Source: Linnemannia elongata
Taxonomy: Eukaryota; Mortierellomycota; Mortierellomycetes; Mortierellales; Mortierellaceae
Length of the DNA: 64,000 bases
NCBI GenBank assembly: GCA_036320915.1
Contig: JAXBDG010000002.1
Coordinates: forward strand, 1 to 64,000
Reading direction: 5' to 3'
The position numbers and the translations under genes are program-made. The notes under the pieces were generated by a model. It saw only the letters and a list, made by a program, of their open reading frames with translations, had not been told where the DNA came from and searched no databases. Shown here piece after piece: positions 1-13,212 of this stretch (position 1 is the first letter of the stretch; each line of letters starts with the position of its first letter).

Positions 1-1130
1 CACTTTTTTTCTCTCTTTGCACTTTTTTCTCTCTCTGCTCTTTTCTTTCTCCCTCTTCACTTTTCTTTCTTTCTCTACACTTTTTTTTCATCTCTACGTT
101 TTTTTTTCTCTCTCTGCATTTTTTTTCTCTCTCTGCACTTTTTTTCCTCTCTCTGCACTTTTCTCTTTCCGCTTTCTGCACTTTCTTTGTCTCTCTCTTC
201 ACTCTTTTTCTCTCTGCACTTTTTTTTCTATCTCTGCACTTTTTTTTCTTCCTCTACACTTTTTTTCTCTCTCTACACTTTGTTCTCTCTCTCTACACTT
301 TTTTTCCCTCTTTACTTTTTTTTCTTTCTCTGCTCTTTTTTTTCTCCCTCTACACTTTTTTTTCTCTTTCTTTACTTTTTTTTCCCTCTTTACTTTTTTT
401 TCTTTCTCTGCTCTTTTTTTTCTCCCTCTACACTTTTTTTTCTCTTTCTTTACTTTTTTTCTCTCTCTGCACTTTTTTTTCTATCTCTACACTTTTTTTT
501 CTCCCTCTGCACTTCTTTTTCCCCCTCAACACTTTTTTTTCTCCCTCTACACTTTTTTTTCTCTCTCTACACTTTTTTCTCTCTCTGCACTTTTTTACTC
601 CTTCCACACTTTTTTCTCTTCCTCTGCCCTTTTTTTTCTCTCTCTACACTTTTTTTTCTCTGTACACTTTTTCTTCTCCCTCTACACTTTTTTTTCTCCC
701 TCTACACTTTTTTTTCTCCCTCTACACATTTTTTTCTCCCTCTCCACTTTTTTTTCTCTCTCTACATTTTTTTTTCCGCTCTCTTCACTTTTTTTTTCTC
801 TCTCTACACTTTTTTCTCTTCCTCTGCACTTTTTTTTCTCTTTCTACACTTTTTTTTTCTCCCTCTATACTTTTTTGTCTCTCTACACTTTTTTTCTCTC
901 TCTACACTTTTTTTCTCTCTCTGCATCTTATTTTCTATCTCTGCACTTTTTTTTCTCCCTCTTCACGTTTTTTTCTCTCTCTACACTTTTTTTTCTCTCT
1001 CCACTTTTTTTTTCCGCTCTCTGCACTTTTTTTCTCTCTCTACACTTTTTTTTGTCTCTCTACACTTTTTGTCTCTCTGTATAGTTTTTTTTCTCTCTAC
1101 CATTTCTCTCTCTCTCTACACTCCTTATTT
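1..1130. repeat. Pyrimidine minisatellite, ~18-20 bp unit
   Basis: Degenerate tandem repeat with consensus close to CTCTCTCTACACTTTTTTTT, alternating TACAC and TGCAC cores and variable T and CT lengths. By length there are about sixty units. Nearly every base is C or T on this strand except the A/G of the core. Long open frames through it in two frames encode only Ser/Leu/Phe/Thr-rich repeats and are by-products of the composition. The array may extend beyond the left window edge. Confidence 0.9.
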
Positions 1131-3045
1131 TTCTCTAGTTATACTTTTTTTCTCTCTAAACCTTTTTTTTCATTCTTTACACTCGGTGTTCTTTCTCCAC
1201 TCTTTTTTTTTTCTTTTGCTTTCTCTGTCTCCTTGCTTTACTTCCTATCTGCCTCTCTAATCTTCTTTTTTCCCTTCCCTTTCTTTCTTTGTTGTTTTTC
1301 TATCGTCGTTTTTTTTTTTCATCTCTGCCTTTCACTCTCTCTCACTTTCTCCTTTTCCTCTTTCCTTACTCTTTACTCTCTACCCATATTTTTGTTTTCA
1401 CTCTCTCTCCTCTCCATTTTTCTTCACTTTTCTCACTTCATTCCTTGTTTGCAACTAAAACTGCTCTTTGTTACTCGTCTCATTAACAACAATTACTCAT
1501 TCCTCTTTCTCATCTGCTTTGTCCTTCTCTTTTGCATTCCTTCTGTTCCTTGAATGAACTCATTGGACATCCCTCGTTTTCTACCTTCATTTCTATTCTC
1601 TTGCTGTGTTTGTTTCGGTTGTGTTTTCCACTCTCCATTCAAGAAGACTATACGGCAATCACTTTTCCACGCTTCTCTCCTTCCTCTCCTTTTTTATATG
1701 TATCGCTTTTCTTTGCATGCTCACCCGCCATCATCTGTTTGCAAGTTTATACTCATTCCCTCACCACCAACGTCACAACCATTCACTGCCTCATCCGTTT
1801 TCCTCTTGCTCTCTCATTCATCTTCGTTGCTTCCTCGCACCACTAATCGTGTGCTTTGCTTCCTTTGATCTTCAATTCTCACATGGATCATTTCAAATTC
1901 TGGCTTGTTCTGCTTTTTTTTCTTTCTCTTTTCCTCCCTCCCTGGTTACAAGTCCTCAATCTACCAACCTTTTCTCACACTCCCACTTACTCTCTCTTTC
2001 CCTCCTGCCTCTGTAATCTTCTCATTCTCTTTTATGTGTTACTTTTCCCCTATACACACTGCTTCAATGGCCTTCTGCTAACGAATCAACACTCGCTTCT
2101 CCCCAATCGCTAGACGACATTACATCATCTTTTGTTCTCTGGCAAACGCATCCTCTTTTTTTTCTTACCTCTTCTATCTCTTTCTGTTCATCATTGTGTC
2201 GATTCCTTTGATCATCAACAATCAGCTCGTTTAACATGTGACCCAATCTCTTTCATCCTCTTTGTTACTTTTTTTTCTGTCTTGCCTCATTCTTTCTTGC
2301 AAAGAACCATTCTCCCTCCCTCTCTCTTTCACGCATTCTTGCTCTCTTTCTCTAACTCCTTGCTCTTCTTTTCCCCCTCTCTCCTTTTTTTTGTTTTTTT
2401 TTCTTCTGTTGTAGTTCTTTCGTTTTCTTCCTTCTTCCTTCCCACCCATCCTCCCCTCTCTCCCTCTCTATTTCTTTTTCCTTAAACACTCTCTACATTT
2501 CCACCTCATCATCAACAGCAAGGTCATGATTAAGCTACATTCATTTCATGAATCTTCACAATCATTCACAACCTCATCCATTTACTCTTGTAACCTCATT
2601 CTACCGGTTCACACACAAGACTCTCTCGTCCTCCACTTTTTTTTCATTAAAAGTGTTGTCTTAATTTCTACCTTTTCTGTCTCTCTCTTTTTCTTTCTCT
2701 TTATTTCTTTCACTTCTCTATTCCTTCTTTTTTCTTTTTTTTTTGTTTCTCTGATGTTTTCTTTCTTTTTTATGTCACTGTCTGCAGCAACCTATTGTTC
2801 TTTTGCCTCCATCCTCCCTCATGAATCCCCCCGTTCTGTACCTCTTTTTTGCTCTCCTTTCTTCTTTCCTCTCCCTCACCCTCTCTCTCCATTGTCCTCC
2901 TTCTCGTTACCCATCTTCTCGTTTTCTTTCTCATTCCTACTTATGCAAGAAATTACCCTCCACGTAATTTGCCCTTTCTCACTCACGTCACTACCTCTCC
3001 CTCTTCCTTCTTCTCCTCTCCTCGCTATTTCTTTTCTCTGTCCTA

Positions 3046-3111
<66 letters not shown>

Positions 3112-3710
3112 CTCTCCCGTTCTTTGTTTTATTTCCTGTCTATTTACTCATCACCAACACCTTTTTTTCAAGGGAATCAACGTTCCTTCTTTCCCTCAAC
3201 TTTTAACAATCATTCAAAACGTCATCTGTTCTCTTTTCGCGACCTCATTCTCCACCTGGCTTTTCCCTCTTTGAATTCTTTTTTTCCGTTCATCTTTTGT
3301 TGACTCCCTTGATCATAATCGTACACTTAGACGTCTTGCCACTCAATCTCTTTTGTGCTCCTTTTCTTTCGCGTAGGGAGGAGGGGGGTCTTTTTTGCTT
3401 CGTTTCTCTTGCCTCTCACAGAATAACCATGCTTTGTCTCTCTTTTCCCGTTCCCGTCTCTTACTTATCCTCTCCCCCTTTTCCCTCCCTCTCTTCCCTT
3501 CACATCACTTTTGTTCCCGTCCACACTTCCTCTCTCTCTCATCTGTCTCCCACTCTCGTTTCATTCCACACTCAACACATCCACCCTGCCTTCGAATCAA
3601 CACATATAAACACACGCACGCACACCTTCGTCATTTTCACCCGCCTCGAATCAAGCAACACACATGCACAAACACGCGCACTCGCACTCTCAAAAATGGG
3701 GTGAGAAAGT
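1131..3710. other. Pyrimidine-rich non-coding tract
   Basis: After the ordered repeat ends, the strand stays strongly C/T-rich for about 2.5 kb with only scattered purines and no clear repeat unit. No frame shows a recognisable protein, and the open frames are low-complexity Ser/Leu/Phe. I see no gene here. Confidence 0.7.
3049..3116. repeat. (CT)n microsatellite
   Basis: A nearly pure CT dinucleotide run of about 68 bp with one TT interruption, embedded in the larger pyrimidine tract. Confidence 0.95.
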
Positions 3711-5241
3711 AGAAAAAGTGATGAACGATAAGTGGGCGAAGTGAAAGGAAAGCAGAATACGACAGAGAAAGAGAGTATTGAAAGAGAAGCAGAGCGCGAC
3801 AGAGAAAGAGAGGAGTGAAAGGGAATTAGAGCACACCAGTGGAAGAGAGAAGTGAAAAGGTAGCAGAGCACGGCAGTGTTCTTCGTGGGAACGGGACCAA
3901 GTACTTCCATAGTCCATGTCCTTTCATGGTTGCCGTTGTGATTAACATTATTCATCAGCGAGTGAGACTGATAGAGTGTGAGCGTTTCATTCCCACGTCG
4001 ATCCGTTTTGTCTCCTTACCTGCATAGCCTTTCGAGTTGTGTGAAAGGGTGTCCAAGCAAGCAACACTATTTTCTTTATCCATGCTCTGCGTGGGAAACA
4101 AAACAAAGAAAAAAGTTGAGAAAAAGGGGGGGCTAAAATCGACCCTCTCCCATACTGTCCCTACCTTTTTCATTTCCGATCAACACTCACAATCCTAGCA
4201 TTCACCTTGCCATGTAATCAGCTTATCGTTTAGAATCACAGAGAGATGCATCTTTTATACAAACAATAAATAAATATCCCCTCTGCTTTTACTCAAAGTC
4301 GAATGACCGATCGCTCCTTGCCTAACAAACGACAACATATGCACTCACTTGTTCAACAGCTTGTCTGGTTCTCGCTTCATCTTCTTTTGCTTCTTCTTCC
4401 TTTTCCTTCATATCATCATTTACTCGCCCTCTCGTGCGTGTGTCTTTGCGGAGGACAGAGGGGGCGCCCGATCGAGTATCAAATGAGGATGGAAGACAAG
4501 AGAACATTTTGCGCCCTGACCAGTATACCTTTCTTCTCAATAGTCAATCAATACCAAAAAATAAATCTATGTCCCTTCCTTCCACTCCTTACAAAGTTGC
4601 ACCATGCCCCCGCCCCTTTGGTCACTCTATCTTTCTAGATGACAGCAAAAGGTGGAAGGTGATATGGTGGGGGAGAGAAGAGGTGCCAAGTGTCGTCACC
4701 TCTCAACAGCCAACGTGAGGAAGTCTGAACACGTGAATTCGCTTTTTTCAAGAAAGCGAAGTTGCTCCTTTCCACGGTTCCTAGGCTGCATAATACAAGG
4801 AGCCTAAGAGATGTTCACAGTGGACGTTCCGAGGGCGGTTTGTCGTAGGTGTGGTTATCTAAAAAGTGGTCGATGTCCGATTGATACGTGACAACATCAA
4901 CTCACTAGCGCAATGCGAAAGAAGTACACTGTGCTGAATGGCAACAGGTCTGATAAAATATTTGTGTTGTTTGCTTTGTTTGTTAGCATTCGCTGTCTGC
5001 TTGTTATCCTTTTGGTCATCTTTGACACTGCTCCCAGGCCCTATCTTGCTCCTTTTCTCGCTTTTTCTTTGCCACCGTTCCCACACCTTTATCCCCTTGC
5101 CACCGCTACCACATCCTTTTCACCTCTCGCCTTTGAGTAATGGCATTATGCGAGTGTTCATTGATAATTGAATAAAAGTAAGGTGTTTGTCCCAGGCACA
5201 AGAAAAAAAAAACCTGCCTCGCTCCTTCTTCGCCACCCACG
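3711..5241. other. Intergenic, no gene seen
   Basis: Composition becomes mixed. Around 3720-3870 there is an imperfect purine-rich repetition of a GACAGAGAAAGAGAG-like motif, several degenerate copies about 40 bp apart. Short open frames on both strands have no recognisable domain. The last 80 bp lead into the start of the F-box pseudogene. Confidence 0.5.
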
Positions 5242-6859
5242 ATGAACACGCATCCACTTTCCCTCTATGAAATCGTTCTCGCCATCGGCCAGTTTATCCC
5301 ACTTTGGGAATCTGTACATTTAGCCTACGAGGACGTCTGGCTCTTAAAACCAAAAGATCTCCTCGCAGCCCTATCCGTCAACCGTCTCTTCCGCACAACC
5401 CTTACACCTCTCCTATGGTCCGTATATGTCGAATCCGCCGTCAAGTCTTTCGGCAACGCCTACGAATATATTGACAATGCAGAGTACGACATTCCTGTCG
5501 ATATTGTCCAGAAAAACAGCTCGTACATTCGCTTCCTCGACCTCTCAAGCTATTATAGGCGATTTAGTTGAATAGACGAGCCACCTTAGCTCAATTGCTC
5601 TCGCCTCCAAGAGCTCCGTCTGTCTGCCTTCGTTGACAGTGCTTGGGCTAAATGCCTGATCCTCGCCAACCCCGGACTGCGTGTGCTTCATTGGGCGCGA
5701 AACCGCAAGAATATATCACGAGAGGAGTTGAAGGACTTTGCGAGTATTTTATCTCCCCAGCGACTGCGATACTTGGGTCTCGATGACTGGACCTTTCTTA
5801 CCGAGTATCTCTACCGCGCCTTGGCCAAGAATGCCGGACACCTCGAGGAGCTCCGCCTGACCCGCTGTGACTCCATTCTACTCAGACGCTCAAAACGGGA
5901 TGACACGGGCAAGTCGCGATATACGGTTATAACGTCGATGGAAACAGGAGTCGAGGAGTTTAAGACGACGGAGCAGATGTGTAGGCGTATTAGGCTTATC
6001 AAGCTCGAGACGCTCCATCTGGATGTTGAACATAACCGTTGCTCGCTGACGCTCTATTGGTTAATTGACATTGCTCCTGATCTGGAGACCGCTGTGTTTG
6101 GAGACCTCTTGGGGAGTACGGGTAAGGCACTGGGTCTGACTTTGCGTAAGTCCTGCCCACGCCTGCAAACGATTAAGCATGGCAACGACTGGGAAGAGAA
6201 AACTTGGCGGCTTCATCAATGGGGTGTTACTGCTCTTCACCTCCTCACGCTTGCGCTCCAGGACACTTGGCCCATGCCTCGCTGCGTGGATTGAGGCTGG
6301 ACAACACTTTCATGGAGGCTTTGTCAGTGCACCGGGACTGTCTCGAGACCCTGGAGCTGGACATTCGTGACGATAACTATCGGGATTCCTTCAGCAACTT
6401 GGGCACAATCCTGGAGCAGTGCAGTCAACTCAAACGTCTGGCGGTGGCGGTGCACTTTTACCGAGAACCGTGTGAGCGTCGACAACCATTGCTATTTCTG
6501 GACAAACTGGTGACATGTCCGGGCCTGGAGAGTGCTACTTTCAATGGATTCAGACTCGCGGGAGAGAATAATCACTTGCAGGAGGGTGACGAAGACTATG
6601 GAAGCAAAGAGAGGACATTGAGGGACAGTATTGAATGGGACCCAGAGTTTGAAGATTACAATGACCCTCAGGCTTACATTTTTAGGCCCGGTTGGCGTGA
6701 GGTGTACCTGGCCTTCGGTTCTGATGATTGTGCAGGCTGGTGCAGCGCTCATTTCAAGAGAATTGTAGGTGATGCGATTGGTTCGTTGTCTTCTTTGAAG
6801 TACGTTCGGTTTGGCATTGTTAGCTATGTAAGAGTCATTTCTTCATCCTCTGAATAAAA
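5242..6859 (+). pseudogene. F-box/LRR-type protein, broken
   Basis: The N-terminus (LLAALSVNRLFRTTLTPLLW, about residues 38-57) matches the F-box-like start of the LRR F-box proteins expanded in this fungal group. Leucine-rich segments follow (for example LQELRLSAF and LETLELDI). The frame is broken: in-frame TGA at 5569-5571 and TAG at 5587-5589, then coding resumes in the same frame (5590-6180). Near 6190-6300 the homology moves between frames, so one or more indels are present, and the rest continues in frame 3 to 6857. No GT-AG intron of normal size removes the two stops. A further exon after 6830 (AGCTTCGAGCC onward) may once have ended around 7020, overlapping the CLASRP 3' end. Alternatives are assembly errors or an unusual intron. 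In life such proteins are SCF substrate receptors. Confidence 0.7.
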
Positions 6860-6980
6860 TGTAAAACTTTCGGTGTACAAGCAGCTTCGAGCCTTCTACG
6901 ATTCCATCATGTTTAAGGTCAAGAACAGGAACCTGAAGTTGGCTCAGAACGCTACAATAATTACGTTTTCTTTAATAACC

Positions 6981-9822
6981 CTATCCACGATAGGTGCGGT
7001 CAGATCTAGATCCATGCTTTGAAATATCTCGGGTTCTCGACCTGGATCGTGAACGAGATCTAGACCTTGACCTGCGTCTGGACTGTACTCGAGGAGGAAG
7101 AGGAGGAGTTCGCGATCGAGACCTAGAATAGTCTCGTTTACTCCTACGTGATTTCGATTGAGAATAACCTCTGGACGGACTGCGCGAGCGACTCCTTGAT
7201 CTCCTGGAGGGCGATGAGCGCCGTGTGCTCTTTTCCGGACGATGCCCACGGTCTCTTGACCGCTCTCTCTCTCGCCACCTAGCTGGACTTGAGCTGCGAC
7301 TCCTGTTCCGTCTCCTTGGGCTTCGATCGCGACTGCGACTCCGACTGCGACTACGACTGTGGCTCCTCTTCCGTTTTGCCGATGAGCCATGACGACTGCT
7401 CTCCTTCTCGTCCCGCTGATGAGAACGTCGACGCCCTTGGTGAGGCTCATTTGCTGTCAGGTCCTGGGCGCTGGATTTTGCAACTGAATCTATCTGCCCT
7501 TGATCCTTCGCCTGCTTTTTCACTTCGTTTGAGCGAGCTATTATTACGAAATGGAAGTAGTCTTGATTTAGCTGCATTATCTTTTGTCACAGACGAAAAA
7601 ATGAAAGAATGTGATAGCACGCACGCATGGAACAACAAGTGTTTTGCTGTCCCTACCTGACTGCTCCAGTCCCTGTCGCATCCTGTATTTGAGTTTCTCG
7701 GCCAGAGTCATCTTCGTGGTATCGATTCCTCCTTGTCCTGCTTGAGAGGAAGATAGGGCTGATGAATTACGTAGCGCAGTAGAGCCCTGGGTGACTACAA
7801 TCGATCGTGAAGCAGCACTCTTCAGTGGTGTTGATGATGAGGGCGATGTATCCATGTCATAGTAGTCGTAATCTCCTCCAGATTCAACATCCTGTCTTGG
7901 TGATCCGATTTTGAACTCTTGAATAAACTCGACCTTATCCTTGGATGGCGACTCTGATCCTGATCGCGAAGAACTGTAGCAAATATATTCCAAACGACCA
8001 TGTGTTAATAAACATGCTATTAAAAAGAAACCCCAGTATAAGGCGTTTTTTTAGTCGAAGACTGGATGTGCTTACGTGTCGTGATAGGGCTCATAGGACG
8101 GGCTAGATCGTCGTCCTCCTCGGGAAGATGGGGAACGAGATCTCTTTCTTCGATTCCTGTGACGCCGACTACCTTGTCCGCCGCGCCCTTGGTTCTTGGC
8201 TGGACTTCTCGTAAGCCCTTCAATTTCAGACGCCTTCAATGGCTTCTTTCCTGCAAGAGCTCGCTCGAGATTCTATTCAGATCGAAAGCAGCAAGGTCAT
8301 GCACATAAGTCTCAGGTAGAGTGGTCTTTATATATCGTCGTCTCCATTCGTTTCACAGTGTCTGCAATGTACTTACCACTGCTGTCACTTTCAGCTGGTT
8401 AACACGCTCATCCTCCTCCTCCTTGGCAATACGCAGCACTCGGTAGTAGTCCTTGATGTAAAACTCCTTGCCCAGAGAATCCAGAGTAGAGCGATCGCGT
8501 GATGTGAGATCGTCAAGATGGTCGAAAATGTTTTCCTCCTCCAGCGCAGTGAGCTCCTTCTCAGGCGCCTGGCCAATAGCACTATCGGGCTGTGCGGCGT
8601 TCGTCCCGTAATCAAACGCAAAGCTTGGTCTTGACGCTGTGCCTTCCGCAGTACTGTCACGCTTCCTAGTTATCGCCGTGCCAGAATAAAAGGGGGTATG
8701 TAGTGTGAGATAACGGGCCAGTGACAAGTTGCTTCGTCTCTGCGCCATGAATTTTACGCGGGCATGACGCGTACTTTTCAGAGACTTTTCCGATCAATGC
8801 ATGATGCCTTGCAACCAGATCGTTCCACTCTTCCTCGTTGTCCAATAGACATTGCTCCTCCGTAACTATTTTACAAGAAAAAAAAGGCAGGCGTTGAGGT
8901 TAGGTAACTCTCCAAACCCTATCCATTAGGTACCAGTAGCGACAATCACACACTCAAGCTAGCTTCTTACTGTGAAGACGAATTTTGTCCGCAAGGTCAT
9001 GCCATCGCTCAAATCGAAGTTCATTTCCGATGCCATCCTCGTCCCGATCTGGTCTCAGTCCCGAGTCCACCACAGAGGCGGCGTCCGTTGGAAGAAAGTC
9101 CAGCAATGCCCTTCCGTCGAACCGATCAATCAAAACATTCGAGTCCCCCGCCCATGGCATTCTAATACAGATATCAATGGAGATTGTCAGTATGATCTTC
9201 GGCAACCTTGATCTCGTAGACACTAGATATCCATTGGCGTTCCTCAGGACTTACAAGCTGGAAGGGTCTTCGTGGAAAGTGTAGCTCTCTGGATTTGCAA
9301 CTATTATTCGGATAGGGTAGCCACGTATGTGTTAGCAGGACGCTCGCACCCACGTCCATTGGGACTCCAATATGAAAATGACGTTAGATAGTCTTACCAA
9401 GACGTGTGGCGGTTCCTGATACTCTCAAGAGCTGTGTTGGGTCACCCAACTAGATAAGAACAATGGATATCAATTGACAGGTCAGACGTGCCTTGGATTA
9501 TAACAAAACAGAGCAACAGTAGTACAAGAATCAATTACCCTAGAGTCATAAAAGGCTTTTCTGCGCTGAGCACGTCGACGAGCACTTTCGGCGAGCTCTC
9601 TGATCCGCTTCTCTTCCTTGGCAACACTATTTTGTTTTTCGAAGGTCGGGCATGCGTTTGATCCAGCCAAGAGCAGCAGGGTTCTTTCTCATTAGTAGAT
9701 GTCAGAGAATACGCGAGCAAAGAGGAGATATGTTCCCAGGACGCCAGTCATGGTGAGCTGTCGTCAATCTCAAAGGAAGGGAAGAGAGAGTAGTACAGGT
9801 TCCAGTCCTACGTTTTCCACAT
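6981..9822 (-). CDS. CLASRP: CLASRP/SWAP2-like SR splicing regulator
   Basis: Nuclear alternative-splicing regulator of the CLK4-associating SR protein family. Reconstructed exons on the minus strand: 9822-9812 (only 11 nt: ATG TGG AAA AC), 9626-9539, 9449-9398, 9300-9255, 9161-8971, 8865-8775, 8665 to about 8370, about 8260-8073, about 7977-7660, about 7537-6981. The N-terminus reads MWKTVAKEEKRIREL followed by ARRRAQRRKAFYDSR, then GDPTQLLRVSGTATRL, then MPWAGDSNVLIDRFDGRALL. These match the conserved DRY_EERY-type N-terminal domain of CLASRP (human MWHEARK..., MPWQGDTNNMIDRFD). The middle is acidic and helical, followed by PSYEPYHDT and KVEFIQEFKIGS, which have counterparts in animal CLASRP. 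The C-terminal ~190 residues are a classic RS domain. Borders of the exon near 8260-8370 are uncertain: two donors fit the phase. Confidence 0.85.
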
Positions 9823-10060
9823 GGCTTGCTGTCGTATGTCCTGATGAAAGGTGATGTAAGTTTTACAAGAATGGACTCTGACCAACAATTTACACAAAAG
9901 GAAAGGGAAAGAACAGTCACAGTCACGCATTAACATTTTTATGGGTAAAGGGAAAGAAGCAAATTTGCAACTTGTGTGTGTCTTTAGTTGTATGAAAGAA
10001 GCAAGCAAGCAAACAAACAAACAAAAGATAAGCAAAAGGAGCATGGGAGGAGGGGAGGGA

Positions 10061-11437
10061 CTAGACTCGACGCCAGTCATTGTCATCATCGTCATCATCG
10101 TCGTCATCATCGTCGTCATCCGTCAAAATCTCGCGCCTTCTGCGGGGTTCTCGCTCTGGAGCTGCCTGCATGGTTGCAGCTGGCGAGCGACTCGATAAGG
10201 GGGTGGTGCTTCGGGTACGGGTGGAGTCACTTCGGATGGTTGCAGGACTGATTGGTCTGTCAGAGGGACTTGCTCGAGACAATGGCTCCTGTTGTCGCTG
10301 TTGTCGTTGGTTAAAGGCTCTAGTGGGTTGTTGGGAGGTGTGGTATGCCACTGGCTTTGACTGTGAGTATCCGACCTCGGTTGATGTAATCACTGTCTCT
10401 TGATCAGCCCCAACTGCTGAGATCAGCAGCTGAGCAATCCACATCGCCGACCCTAAGTCAATGAAAAGCAAAGATAAAGGTGTAAGCACGTTGACCAGGC
10501 TCACTGCATTGAGAGATTGGGAACCAAATGTTATGACAAAAACAAAAAGAGATATGGGCGGAAAAGCATGTGAGGATTGAGGAAGATACAACATACCTCC
10601 GACAAGAATACCAATGACGGCGGCAATGGTAAAGAAAGAGTAAACGGGGAGAAAGGCAAGACAAATGTCCTTCATCATCGTGTAGGGAGTCTCGAACAAT
10701 GCAGCTACGAACGAGTATGGTTTGGCGACGACTGACCGAGCAGCCCAGTAGCTTGTTCGCATGGACCAGAGACTAGTGCGATAAGCAAACCATGCTGAGG
10801 CTTGAACGACAGGCCAGATAGTCGAAGCGTGCTTTGGTCGAGAGTCCTTTTGGGGATGTTGTTGTCGCTGATGGTCCTGTGATGACTGATAGGATGAGAA
10901 TCCAGATGTAGAGGCAGAGGCAGAGGCAGGTGGCGGATGTGCCGAGGGAGGTGAACCTTGAGTTGAGACAGGGTGCGTGGGAATGTCTTGTTGTGCCGTG
11001 GCGTCTGGTTGACCTCCGCCAGTCATATGAGCCCAAAGGTCGCTACCGGCTGCAGCGGCACCACCAGTCGCGTCGCGTGAGTCGTGTTCGTTGTTTTGGC
11101 TGTTCAGAACCTGTGCAAAGTGTTGTTGTACAGGGGAGGGTGATGAAGTGGAGAGTACAGTATCTTTGACAAGAAGAGAAGAAGGAAGGGGTTGTTGTTG
11201 TTTGGAGAGGACGTTGGGTACGGATGAGGCGAGGACGGAGAGGAAGATGACAATGCCGGAGAGGACGAACAATTTGCTGCAGCAACCTTGTTCTGGCTCG
11301 ATGTCGATTGCGTGGAGGGTGTTGTCGCTGGTTTTGAGTTTGTCTGTGTATGTGTCATTGTCGGTTGTCTGGGGATGGTGGTGGTGTTGTTGTTGTTGTT
11401 GTTGTGCCGAGTGGCGGTCTCTGAGGTCTATTGACAT
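10061..11437 (-). CDS. Hypothetical two-helix membrane protein
   Basis: No family recognised. Two exons are likely, 11437-10597 and 10452-10061, giving 410 residues. The intron GTATGT...TTAG is phase-consistent; reading through it would also stay open (458 residues) but adds an intron-like Phe/Leu-rich stretch. Seen: a polyQ/polyH N-terminus, one hydrophobic helix near residues 55-77 (KLFVLSGIVIFLSVLASSV), a long Ser/Gln/Pro-rich linker, an aromatic amphipathic region (WPVVQASAWFAYRTSLW), a second hydrophobic helix near 255-280, then a disordered tail with an SR-like stretch ending in about 13 consecutive Asp before NDWRRV. The architecture suggests an ER or nuclear-envelope protein, but that is only inference. 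A long GA tract lies about 80 bp upstream of the ATG. Confidence 0.6.
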   Translation of the reverse strand: MSIDLRDRHSAQQQQQQHHHHPQTTDNDTYTDKLKTSDNTLHAIDIEPEQGCCSKLFVLSGIVIFLSVLASSVPNVLSKQQQPLPSSLLVKDTVLSTSSPSPVQQHFAQVLNSQNNEHDSRDATGGAAAAGSDLWAHMTGGGQPDATAQQDIPTHPVSTQGSPPSAHPPPASASASTSGFSSYQSSQDHQRQQHPQKDSRPKHASTIWPVVQASAWFAYRTSLWSMRTSYWAARSVVAKPYSFVAALFETPYTMMKDICLAFLPVYSFFTIAAVIGILVGGMLYLPQSSHAFPPISLFVFVITFGSQSLNAVSLVNVLTPLSLLFIDLGSAMWIAQLLISAVGADQETVITSTEVGYSQSKPVAYHTSQQPTRAFNQRQQRQQEPLSRASPSDRPISPATIRSDSTRTRSTTPLSSRSPAATMQAAPEREPRRRREILTDDDDDDDDDDDDDNDWRRV

Positions 11438-11518
11438 TCTGTATGTGGGGGTTGTTGTAAATGAGGTGGAGGGGGAGGGTATTTTTGAAAGAGAGAAAGG
11501 TGCGAATGAAGGTAGAAG

Positions 11519-12790
<1,272 letters not shown>

Positions 12791-13176
12791 ATGCCTGTGG
12801 TTCCATCGGGTCGACTGCGACTCAAGCATGCCGCCAACTTGATGTGCCACCACCTCTCCGACCTCAACATCCTTTTCGAATCTCAACTGCGCGATTCCGT
12901 TGGACCCACCGGCACTGAATGTAATTCCTTCACTTCATTTCACATTCCTTTTTAGTCTTTTGTTGGTATAATGGGCAATGCACATTTAGCTCTGTTTTCG
13001 TTTGGGTTCATTTTTTTTTTATTTTGTTCATAGTCGACTGATTGAATGTTTTATGCGAGTGATATGTGTGACTTTATGCGGGGTGTGCAAGCGTGGTCTT
13101 CTATGGGTGTGAATGTTTTTTTTTGGTCTCGTATGTCCTTATCCTCTCCCCTGGGAAATTGTTTATTAGTTTCGCC

Positions 13177-13212
<36 letters not shown>

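Noticed and set aside
1..1130. CRISPR-like regular repeat array
   Set aside because: No unique spacers between units; it is a degenerate tandem minisatellite in a eukaryotic genome.
17..1260. Two overlapping open frames of about 355 codons
   Set aside because: They translate the CT/T-rich minisatellite into Ser/Leu/Phe/Thr repeats in more than one frame at once, with no domain and no codon bias; composition artefact.
5567..5589. A 23-nt GT...AG intron removing the two stops in the F-box gene
   Set aside because: Far shorter than other introns here and it would shift the reading frame.
10061..11437. 458-residue unspliced reading of the membrane protein
   Set aside because: The extra segment has a GTATGT donor, a TTAG acceptor and an intron-like sequence; splicing keeps the frame and joins the helix to GSAMWIAQ smoothly.
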